Shown here piece by piece: positions 1-5,827 of a stretch of DNA of 9,564 nt. How positions within the stretch are numbered: the first letter of the stretch is position 1; the number at the start of each line of letters is the position of its first letter. The notes below the pieces were generated by a model, which ran no database searches, had not been told where the DNA came from, and saw nothing but the letters and a program-made list of their open reading frames with translations. The translations under genes were made by a program, and so were the position numbers. The stretch is from Bordetella parapertussis (lineage in GTDB: Bacteria; Pseudomonadota; Gammaproteobacteria; Burkholderiales; Burkholderiaceae_B): assembly GCA_943331855.1 (NCBI GenBank), contig CALQNE010000126.1, forward strand, positions 1 to 9,564, in the 5' to 3' direction.

Positions 1-414
1 AAGATGACTGGCGCCGCAGAACAGTACATGTACATTTTGCGCGACGAGTCGATGCACTGCAATTTTGGCATCGACCTCATCAATACGATCAAACTCGAAA
101 ATCCACAGCTCTGGACACCCGCGTTTCGCGAAGAAATTCGTGCGCTGTTTGCCAAAGCAGTCGACCTTGAATACGCCTACGCCGAAGACACCATGCCTCG
201 GGGCGTGTTGGGGCTCAATGCCCCAATGTTCAAGTCATATCTCAGATTTATTGCTAACCGTCGTTGCCAACAGATCGGCATTGAACCGCTATTCGCACAA
301 GAAGAGAACCCCTTCCCGTGGATGGCCGAGATGATTGATCTAAAGAAAGAACGCAACTTCTTTGAAACACGTGTCATTGAATACCAGACTGGCGGCGCCC
401 TTAATTGGGAATAA
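1..414 (+). CDS. nrdB: Ribonucleoside-diphosphate reductase, beta (small) subunit, C-terminal part
   Basis: This is the last 137 codons of NrdB, the di-iron/tyrosyl-radical subunit of class I ribonucleotide reductase, which works with NrdA to turn ribonucleotides into deoxyribonucleotides in the cytoplasm. The frame is already open at base 1, so the ATG at position 4 is an internal Met and most of the gene lies to the left. Near the visible start, the RDESMH segment supplies a Glu and a His three residues apart (residues 16 and 19 of the fragment), matching the ExxH iron-ligand pair of the family. The C-terminus, [18 protein letters not shown], has the conserved Tyr (EYQ) expected in the tail that carries the radical to NrdA, and a short acidic/aromatic end. 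That end differs from the E. coli NrdB tail and resembles the betaproteobacterial form as I remember it. nrdA would be expected just upstream, outside the window. The gene stops at TAA 412-414 and is followed by a structured intergenic stretch. Confidence 0.93.
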   Translation, partial: KMTGAAEQYMYILRDESMHCNFGIDLINTIKLENPQLWTPAFREEIRALFAKAVDLEYAYAEDTMPRGVLGLNAPMFKSYLRFIANRRCQQIGIEPLFAQEENPFPWMAEMIDLKKERNFFETRVIEYQTGGALNWE

Positions 415-449
415 GCCGTAGGTCTGTAGTCAAAACACGATAGTACTTG

Positions 450-477
450 CCAGAAGGCGGTCAGGCCCGCCCTCTGG
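450..477 (+). terminator. GC-rich hairpin after nrdB, possible terminator without a clear U-tract
   Basis: CCAGAAGGCGG (450-460) pairs with CCGCCCTCTGG (467-477): an 11-bp stem with one mismatch and a 6-nt loop, 35 bp after the nrdB stop. No run of T follows (next bases TGCCATTTG), so a classic intrinsic terminator is not established. It could cause Rho-dependent termination, stabilise the nrdB mRNA 3' end, or be the first element of the structured stretch that continues to about 625. Confidence 0.35.
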
Positions 478-478
478 T

Positions 479-600
479 GCCATTTGAATTGGTTCGCGCC
501 CCTGATGCGAGAGGCAGTTCAAATGGCTGTGCCGGATTCATTAGCACAAACCGCTTTGCTACCGACGTTTGGTAGCGGCTTGTGCCGATGAATAACTCGG
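479..600 (+). other. Two large adjacent hairpins in the nrdB to H1-like spacer; candidate structured RNA
   Basis: Two long inverted repeats sit back to back. First, GCCATTTGAATTG (479-491) pairs with CAGTTCAAATGGC (515-527): 13 bp, ten of them uninterrupted Watson-Crick, with a smaller nested stem (494-497 with 507-510). Second, an imperfect hairpin covers 532-600: CCGG/TCGG (532-535 with 597-600), ATTCAT/ATGAAT (536-541 with 588-593), GCACAA/TTGTGC (544-549 with 580-585), and CCGCT/AGCGG (551-555 with 574-578), with an inner ACC/GGT (561-563 with 571-573). A further short hairpin, ATCCCA-TGG-TGGGAT, lies at 611-625. I see no convincing ORF here. The stretch could be a small RNA, a long 5' leader of the H1-like gene at 676, or a repeat element; either DNA strand would fold, so the strand is a guess from the flanking genes. 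I do not recognise a named RNA family. Confidence 0.4.
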
Positions 601-675
601 GCGACGCGAAATCCCATGGTGGGATGAGTTGAGCACGGGTTTAACGTTTGGGACCCTGAACTAAGGAGTATTACC

Positions 676-960
676 ATGGCAACAGCCAAAAAAGCAGCAA
701 AGAAAGCAGCAAAGAAAGCCCCTGCCAAAAAAGTCGCAGCTAAGAAAAAGCCTGCAGCTAAAAAGGTAGTTAAGAAAGTAGCAGCCAAGAAAGTCGTTAA
801 AAAAGCTGCGAAAAAAGTCGTTAAAAAAGCAGTCAAGAAAGTTGTAAAAAAAGCAGCAGCAGCTAAGAAAAAGCCTGCGGCTAAAAAAGCTGTAAAGAAA
901 GTGGCAAAAAAAGCAGCTCCTAAAAAAGCAGCTAAGAAGCCAGCAGCAAAAAAAAAATAA
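676..960 (+). CDS. Histone H1-like, Ala/Lys-rich nucleoid protein (stops early at an A10 run)
   Basis: The 94-residue product is almost entirely Lys, Ala and Val with a few Pro, in AKK/VVKK/AAKK repeats. It resembles the C-terminal-like H1 homologues of Burkholderiales (the BpH1 type of Bordetella), which bind DNA without sequence specificity and compact or modulate the nucleoid. The start is well supported: AAGGAG at 663-668 lies 7 nt before ATG 676, and the protein opens MATAKKAAKK. There is no globular domain, membrane segment or signal peptide. The oddity is its end. The TAA at 958-960 directly follows ten A residues (948-957), and in the -1 frame a further 41 codons run without a stop to 1082, encoding a typical-looking tail. 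A product crossing that junction would have 135 residues. A terminator at 1109-1139 closes the gene, which sits alone between nrdB and yggT with its own leader. The family call is firm. Whether the annotated end is biological is not. Confidence 0.85.
   Translation: MATAKKAAKKAAKKAPAKKVAAKKKPAAKKVVKKVAAKKVVKKAAKKVVKKAVKKVVKKAAAAKKKPAAKKAVKKVAKKAAPKKAAKKPAAKKK
736..887 (+). repeat. Intragenic direct repeats in the H1-like gene
   Basis: A 29-bp unit starting GCAGCTAAGAAAAAGCCTGC occurs at 736-764 and again at 859-887 with one mismatch. A second exact 16-bp unit, AAGTCGTTAAAAAAGC, occurs at 791-806 and 815-830, offset by 24 bp or eight codons. The offsets are multiples of three, so recombination or replication slippage between copies would change protein length without breaking the frame. 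Length variation of the H1-like protein between strains would be the expected consequence. Confidence 0.8.
948..957 (+). other. A10 homopolymer, probable slippage or frameshift site
   Basis: Ten consecutive A begin with the last base of a GCA codon and are read GCA-AAA-AAA-AAA before TAA. Slipping back one base here, or gaining one A (or losing two) in the transcript or the DNA, joins the H1-like ORF to the open frame ending at 1082. Long A runs are known sites of RNA-polymerase slippage and of -1 ribosomal frameshifting (dnaX is the classic case). I see no strong stimulatory hairpin at the usual short distance. The nearest, GGCAG-CCG-CTGCC at 986-998, begins 28 nt past the run, which favours polymerase slippage, a real indel or a read error over classic programmed ribosomal frameshifting. 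Confidence 0.5.
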
Positions 961-1082
961 TTAAGAAGCCAGCCGCTAAAAAGCCGGCAGCCGCTGCCCC
1001 CTCGACCGCAGCAGCACCAGGTGCGAAAACCGCCCTGAATCCTGCAGCGTCGTGGCCGTTTCCTACGGGTGGCCGTCCCTGA
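961..1082 (+). other. Out-of-frame C-terminal tail of the H1-like gene
   Basis: In the frame one base behind the upstream ORF, codons run unbroken from the A10 run to TGA 1080-1082. The reading is K-K-P-A-A-K-K-P, then an Ala/Pro-rich linker (about 990-1022), then AKTALNPAASWPFPTGGRP. From memory, H1-like proteins of Burkholderiales end in a very similar non-basic tail with WPFPTG near the terminus; this needs an alignment to confirm. Crossing the junction, the protein would read KKKIIKKPAAKKPAA, and its KKIIKK has the same form as the KKVVKK units repeated upstream. That, and the terminator starting 26 bp after the tail stop, suggest this is the true end of the gene and not a chance open frame. 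No start codon with a ribosome binding site is seen for separate expression. Confidence 0.7.
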
Positions 1083-1108
1083 GCTTGGTAGCTAAGGTTT
1101 GCAAGTTC

Positions 1109-1139
1109 AAACCGTCCGGTCCGCCGGACGGTTTTTTTT
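1109..1139 (+). terminator. Strong intrinsic terminator of the H1-like gene
   Basis: ACCGTCCGG (1111-1119) and CCGGACGGT (1124-1132) form a perfect 9-bp stem with a TCCG tetraloop, followed by eight T (1132-1139). AA at 1109-1110 can extend the stem against the first T residues. It lies 26 bp after the out-of-frame tail stop (1082) but 148 bp after the early stop (960). Confidence 0.93.
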
Positions 1140-1296
1140 GTCCAGCGTATTGTTGTCATCGCTAAAAACAGTCCGCACAATTGCCTAAACCCTGTTCTAA
1201 CCCACGCAGAAGCTGCGATAATGCCATTGAGGCGTCGCCTCCAGAATCACTGCCATCCATCCGTGCTTGCCGCCGGGTTTTTATCGGAGTTGCCAC

Positions 1297-1860
1297 ATGC
1301 TTGGCGAAATCCTACGTTTTTTATTAGAAATTATTTTTTCTCTTTTAGGCGCAGCCCTGCTCGCGCGTGCCTGGATCTATGCGGTCAAACTACACCCATT
1401 TAATCCCATGTCGCAAGCAATTCATCAGGCCACCAATTGGCTCGTTCACCCCCTTCGCAACTTAATTCCTTCAGGTAAGGGGTTTGATGGGGCGAGCCTG
1501 GCGGGGGTCTTTTTAGTAGCCATCATTTTTCTATCGCTGATGTGGTTGGCCGCAACCGGCACAATGCTCAGCCCCGCACAAGTCCCGAGCTTACTGGTCG
1601 CAGCCCTGGTGACTGTTGCGCGCTGGGCTTTAAATCTGATGGTTTGGCTCACTCTGATTCAAGCGGTGTTGTCCTGGATTAATCCGATGGCGCCCATCAT
1701 GCCCGTCCTGCGTACCTTAACCGCCCCACTGCTAGAACCTATCAAGCGGATCATGCCTAACTTGGGCGGGCTTGACCTCTCTGCTCTGGTGCTCTTGGTC
1801 TTAGCCCAAGTCGCTCTGATGGTTTTAAATCGCATCAGTTTCACGTTAATTGGGATTTAA
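1297..1860 (+). CDS. YggT family integral membrane protein
   Basis: This is a 187-residue inner-membrane protein of the YggT (CCB3/YggT) family, whose bacterial members are linked to osmotic tolerance or cell-envelope and division processes but lack an agreed biochemical role. The family's duplicated unit is visible: FNPMSQAIHQATNWLVHPLRNLIP (residues 35-58 in part) and NPMAPIMPVLRTLTAPLLEPIKRIMP (129-154 in part), each an NP motif followed by a PL...IP amphipathic stretch. Hydrophobic segments lie at about 5-27, 66-86, 97-127 and 158-178. The ATG at 1297 was chosen because GGAG at 1286-1289 lies 7 nt upstream; a TTG at 1267 would add ten non-hydrophobic residues and has no better site. The gene lies 157 bp beyond the upstream terminator, so it needs its own promoter. 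It ends 4 bp before the channel gene, so the two are probably co-transcribed. Confidence 0.88.
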   Translation: MLGEILRFLLEIIFSLLGAALLARAWIYAVKLHPFNPMSQAIHQATNWLVHPLRNLIPSGKGFDGASLAGVFLVAIIFLSLMWLAATGTMLSPAQVPSLLVAALVTVARWALNLMVWLTLIQAVLSWINPMAPIMPVLRTLTAPLLEPIKRIMPNLGGLDLSALVLLVLAQVALMVLNRISFTLIGI

Positions 1861-1864
1861 CGCG

Positions 1865-4318
1865 ATGAAGGCGCACGCGCCGACGCCACTCAATCCTCTT
1901 GCGTCGCGTCTTCCTCGCTGGCTCAGGCCATTCAACGCGCTAGTCGGCGCGAGCTTACTCTGGCTCACGTGTAGTTCATTCGGTCAGACTCAGTCGCCAT
2001 CTCAAACAACGTTACAAATCGCCGCTCAGCAAACACGCCCACCAGCGCTCAGTCCGAGCACAAACAATAGCGCCCCAACGGCAACTGAGCGCACCTCGTC
2101 AGATATCGATGCACAACAGCAAGACATGCAGGCACGCTTAATCGCGACACAAGCCGATCTTGCAAAAGTGCAACATGCTTTAAACGCAATGAATGCGCCA
2201 GCTTCGGAAGCTTACGTCAGCACCAAAGAGCGTCTGAACGACCTCGTGCATCTGGTCGATACCTACACTCATGTTATTGACAACATTAAAAACCTGCGCC
2301 GCTTAAGCGACAAGCTCGCCAACGCCCGCAAGGACAAGCTCGCCTGGCAACCACCATCCGGCTCAGCACCCTGGCCTATAGGGCTCGCCGACGATCTGCA
2401 ATTTGAAATGATGCGCATCAACGCGCAACTTCAACATCTGGCGCAGCGCCACGCAATGATCGACGTGCAGCTTGTTGAACTCAAAAAATCACGCTCGGCT
2501 ATCGAGGCCGATCTACGCCAGATCACGCAAAAAACCGAAACAACCTCACCGACAGAGCTGACGGCCAATAAATCCGCCATCGACAATGAACGTCGCCTCA
2601 GTCGGATCAATCTCGAACTCATTAATTTATCCATTGATAAAGATGCCAACGCCTTCGAGCACACGACCGCCACGCTACTACTTTCTTTATTGAAGAAAAA
2701 CTGGGATTTCTACGCGCATCGTTTTGTCTTTTCAAACGAAGACTTTAATAAAATTCGCGATGGCATACAGCGCGCAAACGAGCAACTTCGTGCCCAAGAG
2801 CAGCAAGCAAGTAGCCGCATTAACCGCACACTGGATCAAGCAGCTTCAGCCAAAGCACGTCTGGATCAACTTGAGAGCACACCGAACTCAGCAACCGATT
2901 CTGTGATCACAGCAAAAAGATCCTGGAACACGGCCGATGCATTTGCAGAGACGGCACGTATCGAACGTGAAAAATATCGCACCCAGATCGAATTAAATCT
3001 AGTTTCGTTACAGATATGGGAGATTCGCCAAAAGATTTACTCAAATACAGATGTCGCACGCGATCTGAGCGACATGGTGCTGCGTCAACAAACCCTCTCC
3101 AAGCAACTCGCACAAGGACTGAGTCACCTAACAGAAGTTATTGCCGATAAGTCGCAAGCGGCCGTTAATATCTCGACGCAAGTGCAGCAAGCTACGGACC
3201 CTGCAGAAAAATCCTTTTTACAGGGCTTACTTGCCCAGATTTCAGCGCAAATAGACTCAACACGCAGTCTATATTCTGTCATCGGTCGCCTCAATCAGTA
3301 CCTTCAAATAGTCGGCGTTGAACTTGAGTACGCTAATACGCATAAAACCCTACTGCAACGACTCGAAGCGGCCCGTGTCTTTGCCACTGAGATTAGCAAA
3401 GAGATTTGGCACTATGAACTCTTTGCCGTTGACGATTCAATTATGGTCGATGGTCGGGAAATCAAAACAAAACGCGGGATCACCATCGGAAAAACTGCAG
3501 GCGCCATCATTATTTTAATTGTTGGCTTCGTTCTGATCTCTCGCCTGATTCGCCGAACCCTTGCGCTCGCAGTCAATAAAGCAAATCTGGGTATCAGTAA
3601 ATCTGTCGTGCTTGGACGCTGGCTCACGCTTGTTGCTGGCTTCACTTTAATATTGACGGCACTTAACCTCGTGGATATTCCCTTGAGCGCCTTCGCTTTC
3701 TTGGGTGGAGCGCTGGCTATTGGGGTAGGCTTTGGCACACAAAATATTTTAAAAAATCTGATTAGTGGCGTCATGCTTTTGATCGAAAAACCAATTCGCA
3801 TTGGCGACTTGGTTGAGATCGATGGGGTAATAGGTACGGTCACCTCAATTGGCATTCGATTTTCGACGGTACACGGCCCACAGGGCAACGACACGCTGAT
3901 TCCGAACAGCACGCTCGTTGAGCAAAGACTCATTAACTGGACCTACACCACAACCAATGCTCGCAGAGATATTCGAGTAACCGTTGGCTATGGCTCAGAT
4001 GCTCAAAGCGTACGAGAGATTCTACTTTCGGTAGGAAAAGAAAATCCGCACGTTCTGGGTACGCCTGGCCCATTGGTGACCCTAGACGACTTTGGCGACA
4101 ATGGTTTGGTATTTAACCTTCAGTTTTGGGTCAAGCTTCAAACTGGGGTCTTGGTCAACGAGATACAAAGCGATCTGCGCATGCAGATTTTGGCGCGTTT
4201 TGCGGCGGCAGGCATTGAGTTACCTTTTCCACAAAGAACGGTGCTATTCGATCAAGACGCACCGCTCTCTGTACATGTACAACCAAGAACCAAGTCAAAT
4301 CGTAACGCGCCTGAGTAG
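1865..4318 (+). CDS. MscS-type mechanosensitive channel with large periplasmic helical domain
   Basis: The 817-residue protein reads as a signal-bearing MscS-superfamily channel that would release solutes when membrane tension rises on osmotic downshock. Residues about 17-38 form a signal-like segment (NALVGASLLWLTCSSFG). Residues about 40-535 are Gln/Ala/Arg/Leu-rich, with heptad-like stretches expected of coiled coils in the periplasm (first clear one from about residue 82). Three membrane segments follow at about 545-563, 585-606 and 610-642. The last has the Gly/Ala-rich pore-helix pattern FLGGALAIGVGFGTQ, then NILKNLISG and EKPIRIGD. The beta-domain (about 647-700, with GTVTSIGIRFSTV and DTLIPNS) and a C-terminal alpha/beta domain complete the MscS core. 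Large N-terminal periplasmic regions are known in MscK/KefA-like members, though those have more membrane spans. The ATG at 1865 was preferred; no good Shine-Dalgarno is visible, so translation is probably coupled to yggT. A TTG at 1850 in the same frame overlaps the yggT end. Confidence 0.88.
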   Translation: MKAHAPTPLNPLASRLPRWLRPFNALVGASLLWLTCSSFGQTQSPSQTTLQIAAQQTRPPALSPSTNNSAPTATERTSSDIDAQQQDMQARLIATQADLAKVQHALNAMNAPASEAYVSTKERLNDLVHLVDTYTHVIDNIKNLRRLSDKLANARKDKLAWQPPSGSAPWPIGLADDLQFEMMRINAQLQHLAQRHAMIDVQLVELKKSRSAIEADLRQITQKTETTSPTELTANKSAIDNERRLSRINLELINLSIDKDANAFEHTTATLLLSLLKKNWDFYAHRFVFSNEDFNKIRDGIQRANEQLRAQEQQASSRINRTLDQAASAKARLDQLESTPNSATDSVITAKRSWNTADAFAETARIEREKYRTQIELNLVSLQIWEIRQKIYSNTDVARDLSDMVLRQQTLSKQLAQGLSHLTEVIADKSQAAVNISTQVQQATDPAEKSFLQGLLAQISAQIDSTRSLYSVIGRLNQYLQIVGVELEYANTHKTLLQRLEAARVFATEISKEIWHYELFAVDDSIMVDGREIKTKRGITIGKTAGAIIILIVGFVLISRLIRRTLALAVNKANLGISKSVVLGRWLTLVAGFTLILTALNLVDIPLSAFAFLGGALAIGVGFGTQNILKNLISGVMLLIEKPIRIGDLVEIDGVIGTVTSIGIRFSTVHGPQGNDTLIPNSTLVEQRLINWTYTTTNARRDIRVTVGYGSDAQSVREILLSVGKENPHVLGTPGPLVTLDDFGDNGLVFNLQFWVKLQTGVLVNEIQSDLRMQILARFAAAGIELPFPQRTVLFDQDAPLSVHVQPRTKSNRNAPE

Positions 4319-4341
4319 ACGCATACGCTATTGCAAAAAGA

Positions 4342-4848
4342 CTATTGACCGGTCACTGGCGTCACGCGTGTCGGGCCGGCCCCGCTCACTACCTGTACCC
4401 GCTGATTCACGACTAACGGTACATCCGCTTCTTGAGCGATCACACGCGTTTCGCCGTTATCCAGACGAACAGTAATTTCAAGGCCATCTTTTTTACCGAC
4501 GCGCTCTTCAACCGCATCACCTGCCAATGCGCCCAAAATTGCACCACCGAGTACGGCCAGTGTGCGGCCCGTACCACCACCCACCGTGCTACCAACAACG
4601 CCGCCTACCGCACCACCGGCGACAACGCCTGCGCCCGAAGTGCGATCGTTTTGAAGTGTGATGGGACGCACACCTACGATAGTGCCATTACGCACAACTT
4701 GGTCGCGCTGCGCCTGCCCATAAGTGTAAACATTTGCTGAAGCGCTTGGCTTAGCGCAGCCAGAGATCAATGCAACGCTAGACAGGATTGCAACCCCGAT
4801 CAATAAGCGAGAGGGCGTTGAGCGCAAAGCGCATAAAAGTGAACGCAT
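4342..4848 (-). CDS. Glycine-zipper (SlyB/PcpS-like) outer-membrane lipoprotein
   Basis: The 168-residue product starts with a lipoprotein signal peptide: a hydrophobic stretch at about 15-29 and the lipobox LISGC, with the lipidated Cys at residue 31. Residues about 72-114 form a glycine-zipper 2TM domain (GAGVVAGGAVGGVVG and GGAILGALAGD), the hallmark of SlyB/PcpS/17-kDa-antigen lipoproteins that associate with the outer membrane and help envelope integrity. A soluble beta-rich C-terminus follows (about 122-155). The start at 4848 was chosen because the minus strand has GGAG at 4859-4856, 7 nt upstream, and because it begins MRSLL with the signal peptide in place. The longer open frame back to 4968 runs into the kinase gene and has no support. 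The start lies 28 bp after the kinase stop. The gene converges on the channel gene, and no terminator is seen in the 23 bp between them. Confidence 0.88.
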   Translation of the reverse strand: MRSLLCALRSTPSRLLIGVAILSSVALISGCAKPSASANVYTYGQAQRDQVVRNGTIVGVRPITLQNDRTSGAGVVAGGAVGGVVGSTVGGGTGRTLAVLGGAILGALAGDAVEERVGKKDGLEITVRLDNGETRVIAQEADVPLVVNQRVQVVSGAGPTRVTPVTGQ

Positions 4849-4876
4849 AAAATTACTCCAGAAAAATATCAATACA

Positions 4877-5818
4877 CTAGCCTGGCAGATGGCTGCCGTA
4901 ATGTGCGTGCAACTGTGCACCAATTTCAGCACGCGAAGGCGCATGATTTTGCGGCCCACGTGATGCAATTTTAATTGAACCCATCAAATTACCAAGCTTA
5001 CAGGCTTCGATCCAACTCCAGCCAAGTGTCAATGCGTAGAGCAAACCGCCACGATGCGCATCACCACACCCGGTCGGGTCAAGTACCGCTGCAGGAATGA
5101 CGGGATTGATGTGATGTTCTTGTCCCTCAGTGTAAAGCGTGGCGCCGCTCGCGCCACGAGTGACCACCACCGCCTGCAAACCTTGCGCTAATTGTGCAAT
5201 CGTTTTACCCGTGCGTTGTTCAACAACACTAGCCTCGTAATCATTGACCGTGAGCGCTTGAGCGAGTGCCAGCATTTCAAGAATATCTTTGCCATCGAAT
5301 AACGGCATGGCCTGACCCAGATCAAAGATAAATGGCGTGCCCTGAGCATGCAAACGCTTAGCATGCGCCATCATGCCCGCCTTTGAATCTGGCGCAACGA
5401 TGGCCCACGCACCCTGTTCACCCGTTAGATCATTTTCAGCAGAGCGATCCATCGCACCCGGATGAAATGCGGTAATCTGATTGTCGTCTAAGTCTGTCGT
5501 GATAAAACATTGCGCAGTTAAAGTGTCAGGCAAACTGCGGATCAGGCGAGTATCAATCCCAAACTGTTCAAAACGTTGTAGGTAATCGCCTGCGTCTTCG
5601 CCAACCGTTGCCACGGGAACAGGCTGCCCGCCCAGTAACTTTATGTTATAGGCAATGTTGCCGGCACATCCCCCGAATTCACGACGCATCCTAGGCACTA
5701 AAAACGACACGCTTAAGGCATGGATGCGATCCGGCAAGATGTGGTCTTTAAAACGTCCGTCAAATACCGCAATGGTGTCAAACGCGACAGAACCACAAAT
5801 CAATACAGGCTTGGTCAT
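4877..5818 (-). CDS. PfkB-family kinase, probably adenosine kinase
   Basis: This 313-residue ribokinase/PfkB-superfamily enzyme transfers phosphate from ATP to a sugar or nucleoside hydroxyl in the cytosol. The second PfkB signature is clear at 247-258 (DPTGCGDAHRGG), with Asp253 as the expected catalytic base and GCGD in the anion-hole position. The N-terminal GSVAFDT (9-15), GGCAGN (49-54), VNDYE (191-195) and VTRGASG (219-225) fit the fold. The opening pattern GRF...LP..H.LS.SFLV...GG.AGN closely matches my memory of mycobacterial adenosine kinase (AdoK), which is unlike eukaryotic ADK. I therefore favour adenosine to AMP salvage, but substrate specificity in this superfamily cannot be fixed from motifs, and fructokinase- or ribokinase-like activity remains possible. 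Start ATG is at 5818, with a weak GAG-type ribosome site inside the 9-bp gap after the upstream stop. The lipoprotein gene follows after 28 bp. Confidence 0.85.
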   Translation of the reverse strand: MTKPVLICGSVAFDTIAVFDGRFKDHILPDRIHALSVSFLVPRMRREFGGCAGNIAYNIKLLGGQPVPVATVGEDAGDYLQRFEQFGIDTRLIRSLPDTLTAQCFITTDLDDNQITAFHPGAMDRSAENDLTGEQGAWAIVAPDSKAGMMAHAKRLHAQGTPFIFDLGQAMPLFDGKDILEMLALAQALTVNDYEASVVEQRTGKTIAQLAQGLQAVVVTRGASGATLYTEGQEHHINPVIPAAVLDPTGCGDAHRGGLLYALTLGWSWIEACKLGNLMGSIKIASRGPQNHAPSRAEIGAQLHAHYGSHLPG

Positions 5819-5827
5819 ACTGGTCTC

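Noticed and set aside
569..596. Possible sigma-70-like promoter for the H1-like gene (TTGGTA at 569-574, AATAAC at 591-596, 16-bp spacer).
   Set aside because: Each box matches only 4 of 6 consensus bases, and both lie inside the large hairpin at 532-600, so the resemblance may be accidental.
519..836. Minus-strand open frame rich in Phe/Leu/Ala/Thr opposite the H1-like gene.
   Set aside because: It is the antisense reading of Lys/Ala repeats (AAG/GCA give CTT/TGC), which automatically yields a hydrophobic pseudo-protein; no ribosome binding site or family resemblance.
932..1180. Minus-strand open frame covering the H1-like tail and terminator.
   Set aside because: Its sequence is explained as the complement of the out-of-frame tail, and it runs through the intrinsic terminator hairpin.
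1192..1222. Possible promoter for yggT, with GATAAT at 1217-1222 as a -10 box.
   Set aside because: The -10 is good (5 of 6), and a promoter is expected after the terminator, but no acceptable -35 is present at 16-19 bp, so it was not listed as a feature.
24..4280. The same 10-bp palindrome GTACATGTAC occurs at 24-33 (nrdB) and 4271-4280 (channel gene).
   Set aside because: Both copies lie in coding sequence, are only 10 bp long and have no shared flanks; likely chance.
4319..4341. Search for a bidirectional terminator between the convergent channel and lipoprotein genes.
   Set aside because: Only 23 bp with no stem followed by T-run on either strand; nearby palindromes (4346-4353 and around 4370-4382) lack loops and T tracts.
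4884..4897. Small hairpin GGCAG-ATGG-CTGCC at the 3' end of the kinase gene, possibly a terminator before the lipoprotein gene.
   Set aside because: The stem is 5 bp, inside codons, and the nearest T-rich stretch on the minus strand is about 15-20 nt away; not a credible terminator.
4849..4968. N-terminal extension of the lipoprotein ORF back to 4968.
   Set aside because: It would overlap the kinase gene, bury the signal peptide inside the protein and ignore the good GGAG-spaced ATG at 4848.
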